Below are positions 7,511 through 15,404 of a DNA stretch of 64,000 nucleotides, in pieces (within the stretch, counting starts at the first letter, position 1; each line of letters begins with the position of its first letter). The notes under the pieces are model-generated. The model was given only the letters and a program-made list of their open reading frames with translations. It made no database searches and was not told the DNA's origin. Source of the DNA: Lachnospiraceae bacterium (GTDB lineage: Bacteria; Bacillota; Clostridia; Lachnospirales; Lachnospiraceae); assembly GCA_910573755.1 (NCBI GenBank), contig CAJTBO010000004.1, positions 62,001 to 126,000 on the forward strand, in the 5' to 3' direction. Both the position numbers and the translations under genes were made by a program.

Positions 7511-9013
7511 TTACTCCTCCGTAAACGCTTCTTCCTCCAGCACTTCCTCCACCGGCAGTTCAATATACTCCTCCGTATATTCCTCGCCCGTCACCTGACT
7601 CATTATCTGCTCGGAAAGACCTTTTAACAGGGCGTTCACATCTCCGCCCTCCCAGATATTCGTAAAGGCGATCTCCATCTGCACCCAGAAGTTTCCAGTG
7701 GTCATCATCTTCGGAATCGGCATGGATTCATGATACGAGCCGATAAACGTATAATTCTCATCATGCTCCGGAAAACCGTATACCGGCATCTTGCCTGTGC
7801 TTTCCTGCAGTTTCAATCCGTTTGTCCAGTCATTGATCAAAAACCACGCAAAATCGTTTGCCTGTTCTTTGAATTCCGTATAACCGTTTATCGCAACACA
7901 GGTAGTGATAGATAAAGAACGGCTCTTCAATTCCTCCGTCATATCCGGCATACTGTAAAAACCATACTCATAGGCAAAGCTTCCATCCTCCTTTGCCTGT
8001 GCCATACGGTTTACGGCTTCCGTCCCCGCCACGGTAAATACGATCTTCCCGTCCAGAAAATCCTGCATGACGCTTTCATAATCTACATCCCTTGTCTCAA
8101 TGGAAAAGAACTGGTTCAGGTTCTGAAAAGTTGTCAGGCACTGCAGCGTCTCCAGATTATAAATATCGATCCGGTCCGGGTTATCTCCGTTTTCTCCGCC
8201 CACGATCAAATGGTCGCCGGCAAAACTGTAATTGTACAAAATATCCGACACATCCCACTTAAAGACAGCCTCCACCTGTTCCGGCGCATTGTAGGAATCC
8301 GCAAACTCCTCCAGTTCCGCTATCGTATCAGGCAGACATTCCCATACACGCTCAGCGATCTCCTCCTCCGAAAACTCATGTAAAGCCTCCTCACCGGAAG
8401 CCTCCTCTTCCACATTGCCCTCGTCAGCCTCCGCCTGCGCTGCCTCTCCCGCCGCCTGATCTGCCTCCGCCTCCAGCTGCAGCCTTGCATAATCCTCCAG
8501 ATATGACTTATTATAAAGCAGGGCGCATGCCTCATAATAAAAAGGATAGGCAGCCACTTTCCCGTCATAGGTCACCGCCGCCTCTGCGCCGCTGTTTTCA
8601 TATTCATCGACCCGAAACATATCATGATGCGTGATCTCTGTGGCAAGCCCCGCCAGATATGCCTTTTCCAGACAATCATTGGTGATCAGATACAGATCCG
8701 GCCCCGGCCTCTCGCTCCGTCCCAGAGACGCCTCATTGACAGCCTCCACATACTCGCTGTCGTCCACAAGCACCGCCTCCACACGGATATCGTTCTGCTC
8801 ATTATAGGCAACCACAGCCGCATTTAAATAATCCGTCAGGCTTTCATCCGTATACCACAGCCGCAGCGTATCCTTTTTTCTTCTCAAAAAGTTTTCCTGC
8901 TGCGCCTCTTCCTGTTCGGTCTTCATCTGCATCCCGCTCTTTCCAACACCGAACACACCTGCCAAAAGACAGATACTTAAAAGCACCGCATAAACTCTTT
9001 TTTTATAACTCAT
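7511..9013 (-). CDS. Extracellular solute-binding protein (family 1 type), orphan
   Basis: 500 residues from the ATG at 9013 (MSYKKRVYAV; GAGAGGA upstream). The N-terminus is a signal/anchor helix (about residues 5-25) without a lipobox Cys. The mature part reads like ABC solute-binding proteins of the sugar type: 'LRLWYTDESLTDYLNAAVVAYNEQ', 'GPDLYLITND', 'YPFYYEACALLYNKSYLEDY'. An acidic insertion (Glu/Ala-rich, about residues 180-215) interrupts it. No permease or ATPase gene is adjacent; it is the last gene of the argC-argD transcript, separated from argD by the 108-bp structured repeat. Ligand unknown. Confidence 0.78.
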   Translation of the reverse strand: MSYKKRVYAVLLSICLLAGVFGVGKSGMQMKTEQEEAQQENFLRRKKDTLRLWYTDESLTDYLNAAVVAYNEQNDIRVEAVLVDDSEYVEAVNEASLGRSERPGPDLYLITNDCLEKAYLAGLATEITHHDMFRVDEYENSGAEAAVTYDGKVAAYPFYYEACALLYNKSYLEDYARLQLEAEADQAAGEAAQAEADEGNVEEEASGEEALHEFSEEEIAERVWECLPDTIAELEEFADSYNAPEQVEAVFKWDVSDILYNYSFAGDHLIVGGENGDNPDRIDIYNLETLQCLTTFQNLNQFFSIETRDVDYESVMQDFLDGKIVFTVAGTEAVNRMAQAKEDGSFAYEYGFYSMPDMTEELKSRSLSITTCVAINGYTEFKEQANDFAWFLINDWTNGLKLQESTGKMPVYGFPEHDENYTFIGSYHESMPIPKMMTTGNFWVQMEIAFTNIWEGGDVNALLKGLSEQIMSQVTGEEYTEEYIELPVEEVLEEEAFTEE

Positions 9014-9025
9014 ATGATCCTCTCT

Positions 9026-9276
9026 ATTCCAGTTCCGCAGATGCACCCGCAGTACACTTTAGCCTAAGACAATTTCCAGCCGCTCTGCGTCTGTAAATCG
9101 TCTTGTGCACTTCCGGTGCATCTGCTGTTTTTTATTCCAGTTCCGCAGATCCACCCGTAGTACACTTTAGCCTAAGACAATTTCCAGCCGCTCTGCGTCT
9201 GTAAATCGTCTTGTGCACTTCCGGTGCATCTGCTGTTTTTTATTCCAGTCCCGCAGATCCACCTGCAGTACACTTT
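9026..9276 (-). repeat. 108-bp tandem intercistronic hairpin repeat, 2.3 copies
   Basis: Units begin at 9026, 9134 and 9242 (period 108 bp); the first two differ at about two positions, the third is partial. On the minus strand each full unit folds into one long hairpin: outer stem GCAGATGCACC with GGTGCATCTGC, then GTGCAC with GTGTAC, then AAGACGATTT with AAATTGTCTT, and an apical CAGACGC/GCGGCTG stem with an AGA loop. After the outer stem comes GGAACTGGAATA. It separates argD from the next gene. A related copy lies at 61017-61122. Confidence 0.85.
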
Positions 9277-9283
9277 CCCCCAC

Positions 9284-10495
9284 CTACTGATCTGCCAACA
9301 CCGTCCGCAGGATTTCCGCCATCTCATCCACATGTTCCTTTTCGATCACAAGCGGGGGTACAAACCGAAGGATATTACTGCCCGCATTGATCAGCACAAG
9401 CCCTTTTTCGAGACAGCCGCTGATCACGCCTCCCACCGGCACACTGCATTCCAATCCCTGCATCAGCCCCAGTCCGCGCCGCGCCTTCACAAAATCAAAC
9501 TCAGAGACAAGTTCATTCAGGCACTGTTCCAGACAGGGCGCAATTTTCTGCACATGCCCTATTATATCATTTTCTTCAAATAAGTCCAACATTTTTGAAA
9601 CCGCCTGACAGGCAAAGGGATTTCCGCCATAGGTTGTGCCGTGATCGCCCGCCGCAAGGGATTTTTCCGCCACCCGCTCCGTCATCAGAAAAGCGCCCAC
9701 CGGCACACCGCCGCCGATGGCTTTGGCGCACGCCATGATATCCGGCTTTATCCCGTAATGCTGCCATGCAAACATCTCTCCGGTACGTCCCATGCCGCAC
9801 TGGATCTCATCCAGTATCAGCAGGATATCTCTTTCCTCACACAGAGCCTTCACCTGCTCCATAAATCCCTTTTCCGCCGGATAAATACCGCCCTCACCCT
9901 GCAGTGTCTCAAATAAAACGGCACAGGTCTTCTCCGTCACCTGTCCCTTTACCGATTCAAAATCATTCATATCCGCAAATCTGATATTCCCGATCAACGG
10001 CTCAAAAGCCTCCCTGTAGCGGGGATTTCCGGTTACGGCCAATGCCCCCATGGTACGCCCGTGAAAGGAATGGTTCATGGCGATGATCTCCCCGCCCGCA
10101 GAACCGCCTCCAAAGGATCCTGCATGCCCGTCCCGCGTATACGCATACTTCCGCGCCGCCTTGAGCGCACCCTCGATTGCCTCCGCACCGCTGTTTGTGA
10201 AAAATACCCTGTCCATCCCGGATGCCTTTTTCAGTTTTGCCGCAGCCTGAATAGCCGGTTCATTATAAAAGTAGTTGGAAATATGGAGCAGCTTATCGAT
10301 CTGTTCTTTCAGCGCTTCGTCGAAATCCTGATAATGATATCCCAACGCATTCACCGCGATCCCGGAAAAGAAATCCAGATATTTCTTTCCCTCCTTATCA
10401 TACAGATATACGCCTTCCCCTCTGTCAAATACGATTCCGTAACGATTATAAGTGTGCAAAAGATCCTGCTCCGCCTGTGTGATATATTCCTGCAT
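9284..10495 (-). CDS. argD: Acetylornithine aminotransferase
   Basis: 403 residues, the usual length. A fold-type I, class III PLP aminotransferase that converts N-acetylglutamate-5-semialdehyde to N-acetylornithine in the arginine pathway. Visible hallmarks: 'GIAVNALGYHYQDF', 'FFTNSGAEAIEGALKAAR', 'HSFHGRTMGALAVTG', 'LILDEIQCGMGRTG' and the PLP lysine in 'ACAKAIGGGVPVGAF'. It follows argB by 27 bp on the same strand, as expected of an arg operon. Confidence 0.96.
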   Translation of the reverse strand: MQEYITQAEQDLLHTYNRYGIVFDRGEGVYLYDKEGKKYLDFFSGIAVNALGYHYQDFDEALKEQIDKLLHISNYFYNEPAIQAAAKLKKASGMDRVFFTNSGAEAIEGALKAARKYAYTRDGHAGSFGGGSAGGEIIAMNHSFHGRTMGALAVTGNPRYREAFEPLIGNIRFADMNDFESVKGQVTEKTCAVLFETLQGEGGIYPAEKGFMEQVKALCEERDILLILDEIQCGMGRTGEMFAWQHYGIKPDIMACAKAIGGGVPVGAFLMTERVAEKSLAAGDHGTTYGGNPFACQAVSKMLDLFEENDIIGHVQKIAPCLEQCLNELVSEFDFVKARRGLGLMQGLECSVPVGGVISGCLEKGLVLINAGSNILRFVPPLVIEKEHVDEMAEILRTVLADQ

Positions 10496-10522
10496 TTAAT
10501 TTATCTCCTGTTCTGAGTTTCC

Positions 10523-11422
10523 TTAATTTAATTCCTCGTCTTCCCGGACGATCGCCGTTCCGATACCCTGATTGGTAAAGATTTCCAGCAGCAGACAGTG
10601 CGGAATCCTCCCGTCCAGAATATGCACCCTGTTTACACCGTTCTGGATTGCAGATGTACAGTTGCTCAGCTTCGGCAGCATCCCGCCGCCGATCAGGCCG
10701 CCGCTTATCAGCTCCTCCGCCTGTCCCGCCGTCAGTCTGCTGATAAAGCTGGACTTGTCGTTTATGTCTCTGTACAGCCCCTCAATATCCGTTAAAAATA
10801 CAAGCTTATCCGCCCCTACTGCTTTCGCAATGGCACATGCCGCGTCATCCGCATTGATATTGTACGTATGGAACGCATCGTCCAGCCCCACCGGCGCCAC
10901 AATCGGCAGAAAATCCTTCTCCAGAAGATCATAGAGCACCTTCGGATTCACTTCCTTAATATTGCCGACAAAACCGATCTCCTGCCCGTCCGCATATTTT
11001 TTATCCACCGACAAAAGCCCGCCGTCCTTGCCGCTGACGCCCACTGCCCGGACTCCCAGTTCCTGCACCATCGTCACAAGGCTCTTATTCACTTTATTCA
11101 ACACCATCTCCGCAATTTCCATGGTTTCCGCATCCGTAACCCGAAGACCGTTTATAAACCGGGACTCCCTGCCCACCTTGCCGACCCACCGGCTGATCTC
11201 CTTGCCGCCGCCGTGCACAATGATCGGCTTAAAGCCTACCAGTTTTAAAAGCGTTACATCCTTGATCACATTTTTCTGCAGTTCCTCGTCACTCATGGCG
11301 GAACCGCCGTATTTTACCACGATGATCTTCCTGTTGAATTTCTGAATGTAGGGCAGCGCCTCGATCAGCACTTCCGCCTTTTTCATAACCGCTTCCATAT
11401 TTTCAGGCCTGTTGTTCTGCAT
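10523..11422 (-). CDS. argB: Acetylglutamate kinase
   Basis: 299 residues, typical. Amino-acid-kinase fold: '[10 protein letters not shown]' near the N-terminus, '[13 protein letters not shown]', 'VGVSGKDGG', '[13 protein letters not shown]' and '[11 protein letters not shown]'. Phosphorylates N-acetyl-L-glutamate, usually the feedback-controlled step; the N-terminal helix [19 protein letters not shown] resembles the extension found in arginine-sensitive hexameric enzymes. Same operon as argC and argD. Confidence 0.96.
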   Translation of the reverse strand: MQNNRPENMEAVMKKAEVLIEALPYIQKFNRKIIVVKYGGSAMSDEELQKNVIKDVTLLKLVGFKPIIVHGGGKEISRWVGKVGRESRFINGLRVTDAETMEIAEMVLNKVNKSLVTMVQELGVRAVGVSGKDGGLLSVDKKYADGQEIGFVGNIKEVNPKVLYDLLEKDFLPIVAPVGLDDAFHTYNINADDAACAIAKAVGADKLVFLTDIEGLYRDINDKSSFISRLTAGQAEELISGGLIGGGMLPKLSNCTSAIQNGVNRVHILDGRIPHCLLLEIFTNQGIGTAIVREDEELN

Positions 11423-11495
11423 TTCAATATACCTCCCGTATATGATTATATATTATTCCTTCTGTAGTCCACAGCATGAACCGGCAATATCCGAT

Positions 11496-11735
11496 TCACA
11501 TATGATAACGTATCTGCAACACGCTTTCGTAATACATACCCGCTCCGCCCGGCGCCGGCACCATATCTGTCGGCAGAATATGCCGGACTGCCCAATCCTC
11601 TTCACCAACAGGGTGATCTGTCAAAATGCGCTCCGGCTTGATCCCTGAAATCTTCCATCTGCCGGAAACCTGTTCTTCCTCATAGCATCCGTAATAAATA
11701 TTACTTCTATAAACATAAAAACCGTTTTTTCTCAT
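11496..11735 (-). CDS. Small hypothetical protein in the arg operon
   Basis: 79 residues (MRKNGFYVYRSNIYYGCYEE...). Not recognised. Composition (Tyr-rich, mixed charge) looks protein-like rather than random. It lies between the GNAT gene and argB on the same strand. There is no clear ribosome site; the AACTGGAATA motif of the intercistronic repeat family lies just before the start. Could be a real small protein or a chance frame. Confidence 0.4.
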   Translation of the reverse strand: MRKNGFYVYRSNIYYGCYEEEQVSGRWKISGIKPERILTDHPVGEEDWAVRHILPTDMVPAPGGAGMYYESVLQIRYHM

Positions 11736-11767
11736 AGTTTTTTATTCCAGTTCCGCATCCGTCTCCG

Positions 11768-12220
11768 TCAACTGATAAACGCCGTAATGTTCTCTTCATT
11801 TAACACAAAATCATAATAATTCAGATCTTCCCGCTTTGTCCAGCCTATCTGTTTCCAAAAAGCGTTTCCCACATCATTTTTCGTAAAGGCGATCAGGGAC
11901 ACCTTATTGATCTGCTCCTTCTTCAGAGCCTCCATACAAAAGACCACCATCGCCTTTCCAATCCCCTGCATCCTGTTTTTCTCCCTGACACAGACATGGT
12001 ACAGGCATCCCCGCCTGCCGTCATGTCCGCAGAGAATAGCGCCCACAAGTTCGCAATCCTGCTCCGCCACAACGCTGATGCCCGGATTTCGGTTAAGGAA
12101 ACGCCTTACACCCTCCTCGGAATCATCGATACTGCGGATGCCGAAGCCCCGGATGCTCCGCCACAGCGCTTTCACCGCCGGATAATCTTCTATTGTCATG
12201 GAACGTATTACTGTCTCCAT
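11768..12220 (-). CDS. GNAT-family N-acetyltransferase in the arg operon
   Basis: 150 residues from the ATG at 12220, with AAGGAG 10 nt upstream; a TTG one codon earlier is less likely. Single GNAT fold: N-terminal 'IRSMTIEDYPAVKALW', acetyl-CoA loop 'VREKNRMQGIGKAMVVF' (the RxxGxG-type pyrophosphate motif), C-terminal 'GNAFWKQIGWTKREDL'. Closest in feel to YpeA/RimI-type enzymes. It sits between argC and argB, where clostridial operons normally carry argJ, which is absent here; a role in acetylating glutamate is therefore conceivable but unproven. Confidence 0.82.
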   Translation of the reverse strand: METVIRSMTIEDYPAVKALWRSIRGFGIRSIDDSEEGVRRFLNRNPGISVVAEQDCELVGAILCGHDGRRGCLYHVCVREKNRMQGIGKAMVVFCMEALKKEQINKVSLIAFTKNDVGNAFWKQIGWTKREDLNYYDFVLNEENITAFIS

Positions 12221-12274
12221 CAATCTGTATCTCCTTCTTGTCCGTTCTTCATCGTTCCCCTGTCACCAAAACAT

Positions 12275-12364
12275 TTATGAAAGCCCGCCAGAACACTTTC
12301 CCCAGTTGCGCTCATACTTCCGCATGAGATCCTCCGCTTTTTTAACAGATTCTTCATCTATCAT
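12275..12364 (-). CDS. Possible 29-residue small protein between argC and the GNAT gene
   Basis: An ATG at 12364 opens 29 codons (MIDEESVKKAEDLMRKYE..., ending CSGGLS) with a weak GAGGG upstream. The amphipathic, charged N-terminal helix looks coding-like. It may instead be a remnant. The rest of the 208-bp gap has no other visible feature. Confidence 0.3.
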   Translation of the reverse strand: MIDEESVKKAEDLMRKYERNWGKCSGGLS

Positions 12365-12431
12365 ATTCACTGTCCCTCATCCTTTCCGCCGAATATCGCG
12401 GAAACACAGACACCCACTCTCCTCCCGGATA

Positions 12432-13496
12432 TCACGGAAACATCGGCATCATCATAAGCCCCGTATGCTCCGGCAGTCCGAACAGCAGATTCATATTCTG
12501 CACCGCCTGCCCCGCCGCGCCTTTTACCAGATTGTCCAGCGCCCCCATCATAATGATCCTGCCGGTGCGCTCATCGATTACAAAACCGATATCCACAAAG
12601 TTGCTGCCCTCCACCCACTTTGTCTCGGGGCATTCTCCCTGCGGCAGCAGCCGGATAAACCTTTCCGCTCCGTAATATTTCTCATATGCCGCCCGCACCT
12701 TCTCCGCATCCATGCCCTCCGGCGTCAGGTTTGCGTAAGCCGTCACCAAAATCCCCCTGTTCATGGGCACCAGATGGGGCGTAAAATTCAGCACGATATC
12801 TTTTCCCGCCGCAAGCCCGAGCTGCGCCTCAATCTCCGGCGTATGCCTGTGGCTTGCCACACCGTAAGCCTTGATATTTTCATTCACCTCACAGAACAGA
12901 TTCGGCAGCTTCGCTCCCCGTCCCGCCCCGGATGTCCCGCTCTTTGCATCGATGATCAGGCTTCCCGGATCGATCAGCCCCTCTTTTACAAGAGGATACG
13001 CCGTCAAAATCGAACAGGTTGTATAACAGCCCGGATTGGCGATCAGCCTCGCCCCTTTGATATTCTCCCGGTTGATCTCACAGAGCCCGTAAACCGCCTC
13101 CGGAATAAACTGCGGCGCCCTGTGTTCGATTCCGTACCACTTCTCGTAGACAGCCACATCCTTTAACCGGAAATCCGCGCTCAGATCCACGATCTTCACC
13201 TTCCGCAGAATTTCCTCCGTGACCACCGAAGCCAAAAACCCCTGCGGCGTTGCCGTAAAGATCACGTCCGCCTGATCCGCCAGTTCACTCAGATTATCCC
13301 CCTTACAGATATCCTCCACTACCTGAAAGAAGTTCCTGTAGACGGAAGCATACTCCTTTTCTATGTAGCTTTTCGAGCCATACCACTTAATCTCCGCCTC
13401 CGGATGCCCCTGCAGGATTCTGACAAGTTCCGCTCCCGCATATCCGGTGGCTCCGATGATGCCGACTTTGATCTTTGCACTTTTATTTCCTGTCAT
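12432..13496 (-). CDS. argC: N-acetyl-gamma-glutamyl-phosphate reductase
   Basis: 354 residues. NADPH-dependent reduction of N-acetylglutamyl-phosphate to the semialdehyde. N-terminal Rossmann motif 'VGIIGATGYAGAELVRIL', catalytic Cys in 'LIANPGCYTTCSIL', 'SGAGRGAK', and 'HRHTPEIEAQL' with the conserved His. First recognisable arg gene of the minus-strand operon, 110 bp after the DUF4026 gene, with which it may be co-transcribed. Confidence 0.96.
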   Translation of the reverse strand: MTGNKSAKIKVGIIGATGYAGAELVRILQGHPEAEIKWYGSKSYIEKEYASVYRNFFQVVEDICKGDNLSELADQADVIFTATPQGFLASVVTEEILRKVKIVDLSADFRLKDVAVYEKWYGIEHRAPQFIPEAVYGLCEINRENIKGARLIANPGCYTTCSILTAYPLVKEGLIDPGSLIIDAKSGTSGAGRGAKLPNLFCEVNENIKAYGVASHRHTPEIEAQLGLAAGKDIVLNFTPHLVPMNRGILVTAYANLTPEGMDAEKVRAAYEKYYGAERFIRLLPQGECPETKWVEGSNFVDIGFVIDERTGRIIMMGALDNLVKGAAGQAVQNMNLLFGLPEHTGLMMMPMFP

Positions 13497-13606
13497 AATT
13501 GACCTCCACCTCTTCCGAAAATTCTCTTATCACCATATTCCTCCCCCTGCTTCTCCGACCTCTATCCTGATCCCCAGTCCACAGGGCAGGACTGTCATGA
13601 TCCGTC

Positions 13607-14839
13607 TCAGACAGAAAGCCTGTAGACGTCATCCGGAGAAATCCTGCCCTCCGGCGTGTAGATCAGCCAGTCCGTCACATCCTCCGGCCCGTATTCTCCC
13701 ACAAAACCTTCGTGCATATCTTTAATATAGTAGGGCTCCTGCGTAAGCTTCGCCTGAAAGCGATCTCCGGAAACCTCCAACAATTCAAACCAGATATGCT
13801 CCCGCTCATTGTCCTGGGTTTTGTGTTCCTCATCCACCGGCAGCCCGATCTTCACCAAAATATGATTATCCTGATCCGCAGCCGCGTCAAACAGATAGGA
13901 TATCCGCTCCACCGCCTGCGCCCGCATACGGTCGGTCTCCTCATTGGAAATCATAAAGACCGGATTTTCCTTCATAAACTTATCATAGATATCCAGCGGA
14001 TAAAACTCTCCCTTATCCGCACTCTCCTGAGACGGATAAACAAAGACAACACAGGTATCCCGATCATGCCCATCCTTCCGGTCCCTTTTTCCGCCCAGCA
14101 TATCCGGCTCATACAACTCTACCGCTTCCTCCCAGTCGATCAGCGTCACCACAAGGGGCATTCCCTCCGCCACATAAGCCAGAAAATAGGGACTTCCGAA
14201 TTCAGGAACCTCCTCGTCCTCCAATATCCGGTTTGCCAGCATTTCCAGCACATTATAATGCTCCTGATAATTATCCTTCGTGGAAGCCAGCACCTCCAGT
14301 TCCGGACGGCCGCAGCGGTTCAGCCCGTGGGTATGAAGCCATACGCAGTCCTCCTCCCCCGACACAGCCTGCGCCGTGTAAAGATAGCGGGGAGCAGGCG
14401 GAACCTCGGATTCCGCCGCCAGCGCAACCCAGCGCCCGGAAAGGATCTTTTCCGAACTGTCGTCGATCACCGCCAGCGCATCCGGAAGCATCGCATGGAT
14501 CAGCTTCAGCTGCAGATGATACGAAGAAAGGGCATTTACGCCGAACACCATCTCCACTGCCAGACCGTACTCAAGCTTCTGTATCGCTTCTATATCAATA
14601 TCAGGAAAGAAATGCTGGCAGCGGTACAGCTCCGGTATACTGAAACCGGTGGGATACATCTCCATTGAAAATGACTCTTCCCCGCAGATGACTGTGACCT
14701 GCAGACACTCCTCCCCCGCTTCCGCAGATTCCACCCGGAAATCCTCCGCCTCATACAAACGCTTCACCAGGATCTCGGGATTCTTCAGATCATTGCCGCC
14801 GGCCGGAATAACCAGCATCTGAGATTTTGTCTTTTCCAT
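13607..14839 (-). CDS. DUF4026/DUF2314 domain protein
   Basis: 410 residues from the ATG at 14839, which has AAGGAG 9 nt upstream; an in-frame start at 14911 overlaps the promoter. The N-terminal three quarters look like DUF4026 ('IPAGGNDLKNPEILVKRLY', Trp/His-rich 'CVWLHTHGLNRCGRPELEV'); the C-terminal 90 residues match the DUF2314 pattern ('HIWFELLEVSGDRFQAKL', 'VTDWLIYTPEG'). Cytosolic, acidic, function unknown. Upstream of argC on the same strand, but no metabolic link is evident. Confidence 0.75.
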   Translation of the reverse strand: MEKTKSQMLVIPAGGNDLKNPEILVKRLYEAEDFRVESAEAGEECLQVTVICGEESFSMEMYPTGFSIPELYRCQHFFPDIDIEAIQKLEYGLAVEMVFGVNALSSYHLQLKLIHAMLPDALAVIDDSSEKILSGRWVALAAESEVPPAPRYLYTAQAVSGEEDCVWLHTHGLNRCGRPELEVLASTKDNYQEHYNVLEMLANRILEDEEVPEFGSPYFLAYVAEGMPLVVTLIDWEEAVELYEPDMLGGKRDRKDGHDRDTCVVFVYPSQESADKGEFYPLDIYDKFMKENPVFMISNEETDRMRAQAVERISYLFDAAADQDNHILVKIGLPVDEEHKTQDNEREHIWFELLEVSGDRFQAKLTQEPYYIKDMHEGFVGEYGPEDVTDWLIYTPEGRISPDDVYRLSV

Positions 14840-14878
14840 AAAAATTTCTCCTTGCTCTGTAAATTTTATTCTGGATTG

Positions 14879-14907
14879 ATTATACTCCTCTTCCGCATGC
14901 TTCTCAA
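14879..14907 (-). promoter_or_regulatory. Sigma-A promoter for DUF4026 gene (and possibly argC operon)
   Basis: TTGAGA, 17-bp spacer, TATAAT on the minus strand, 40 bp upstream of the ATG at 14839. A near-consensus promoter. Confidence 0.8.
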
Positions 14908-15081
14908 TCAATTTTCACATTAATATTGATCCATACCATGTTGCCAAAACAAAATTTTATAAATTCCTTCTCCTGCAATTGGTGGATAAAAATGTAACTG
15001 CGGTTATGCCTTATTTCCATTCCCGGACAATGATCTCACATACCCAAATGCTCTTTCCGGTCGTCTTTCTCACGGCCACAT

Positions 15082-15115
15082 TGCATAATAATACACCACA
15101 AATGAATATTATGCA
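15082..15115. promoter_or_regulatory. Tandem ARG-box-like sites between argC operon and argG
   Basis: TGCATAATAATACA (15082-15095) and TGAATATTATGCA (15103-15115) both approximate the ArgR/AhrC operator (TGAAT, AT-rich centre, ATTCA). Their centres are about 21 bp apart, the usual spacing of paired ARG boxes. They lie in the 565-bp divergent region between the DUF4026-argC transcript and argG and could serve both. Confidence 0.55.
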
Positions 15116-15170
15116 ATATATTTTACATTTTTTCACACAAATTCTTTTTCCAAACTGTATATTTTTACAC

Positions 15171-15199
15171 TTGCATTTCTTCCTGACATATTGTATATT
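15171..15199 (+). promoter_or_regulatory. argG promoter and structured leader
   Basis: TTGCAT, 17-bp spacer, TATATT on the plus strand. The following roughly 200-nt leader (to 15404) contains a GC-rich hairpin: GGCAGCCGC near 15303 pairs with GCGGCTGCC near 15329, followed by CCCG/CGGG. There is no T-run after it, so it is not an obvious terminator. The rest of the divergent region shows no gene; an in-frame extension of argG to 14979 is not coding-like. Confidence 0.55.
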
Positions 15200-15404
15200 A
15201 TTTCAGGTAAGGTTGAAACAGCTATTACGACACCGATACAATGAAATACCCCGCAGCAAAGCTAAATGTATCCTGAAGGACACATGGGTATTCCACCCTC
15301 GCGGCAGCCGCCGGATATCCGCACAAGTGCGGCTGCCCGGCTCGCTGCTCGCGGGAATAAAACCAATTATAATTATAATAATAAAGAAAGGTATGGTACA
15401 TATC

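Noticed and set aside
9026-9276. MITE interpretation of the 108-bp repeat (inverted ends)
   Set aside because: No target duplication is seen, copies are tandem, inner stems covary between copies, and all are oriented with transcription between genes; an RNA-level element fits better, though an old mobile origin is not excluded.
15280-15350. T-box-like sequence in the argG leader
   Set aside because: A GGGTGG word appears only on the opposite strand without the rest of the T-box core; the leader forms simple GC hairpins instead.
14979-15404. A 142-codon N-terminal extension of argG
   Set aside because: Composition is AT-driven and non-coding-like, it contains the promoter and ARG-box-like sites, and known argininosuccinate synthases begin at MKEKVILAYSGGLDT-like sequence.
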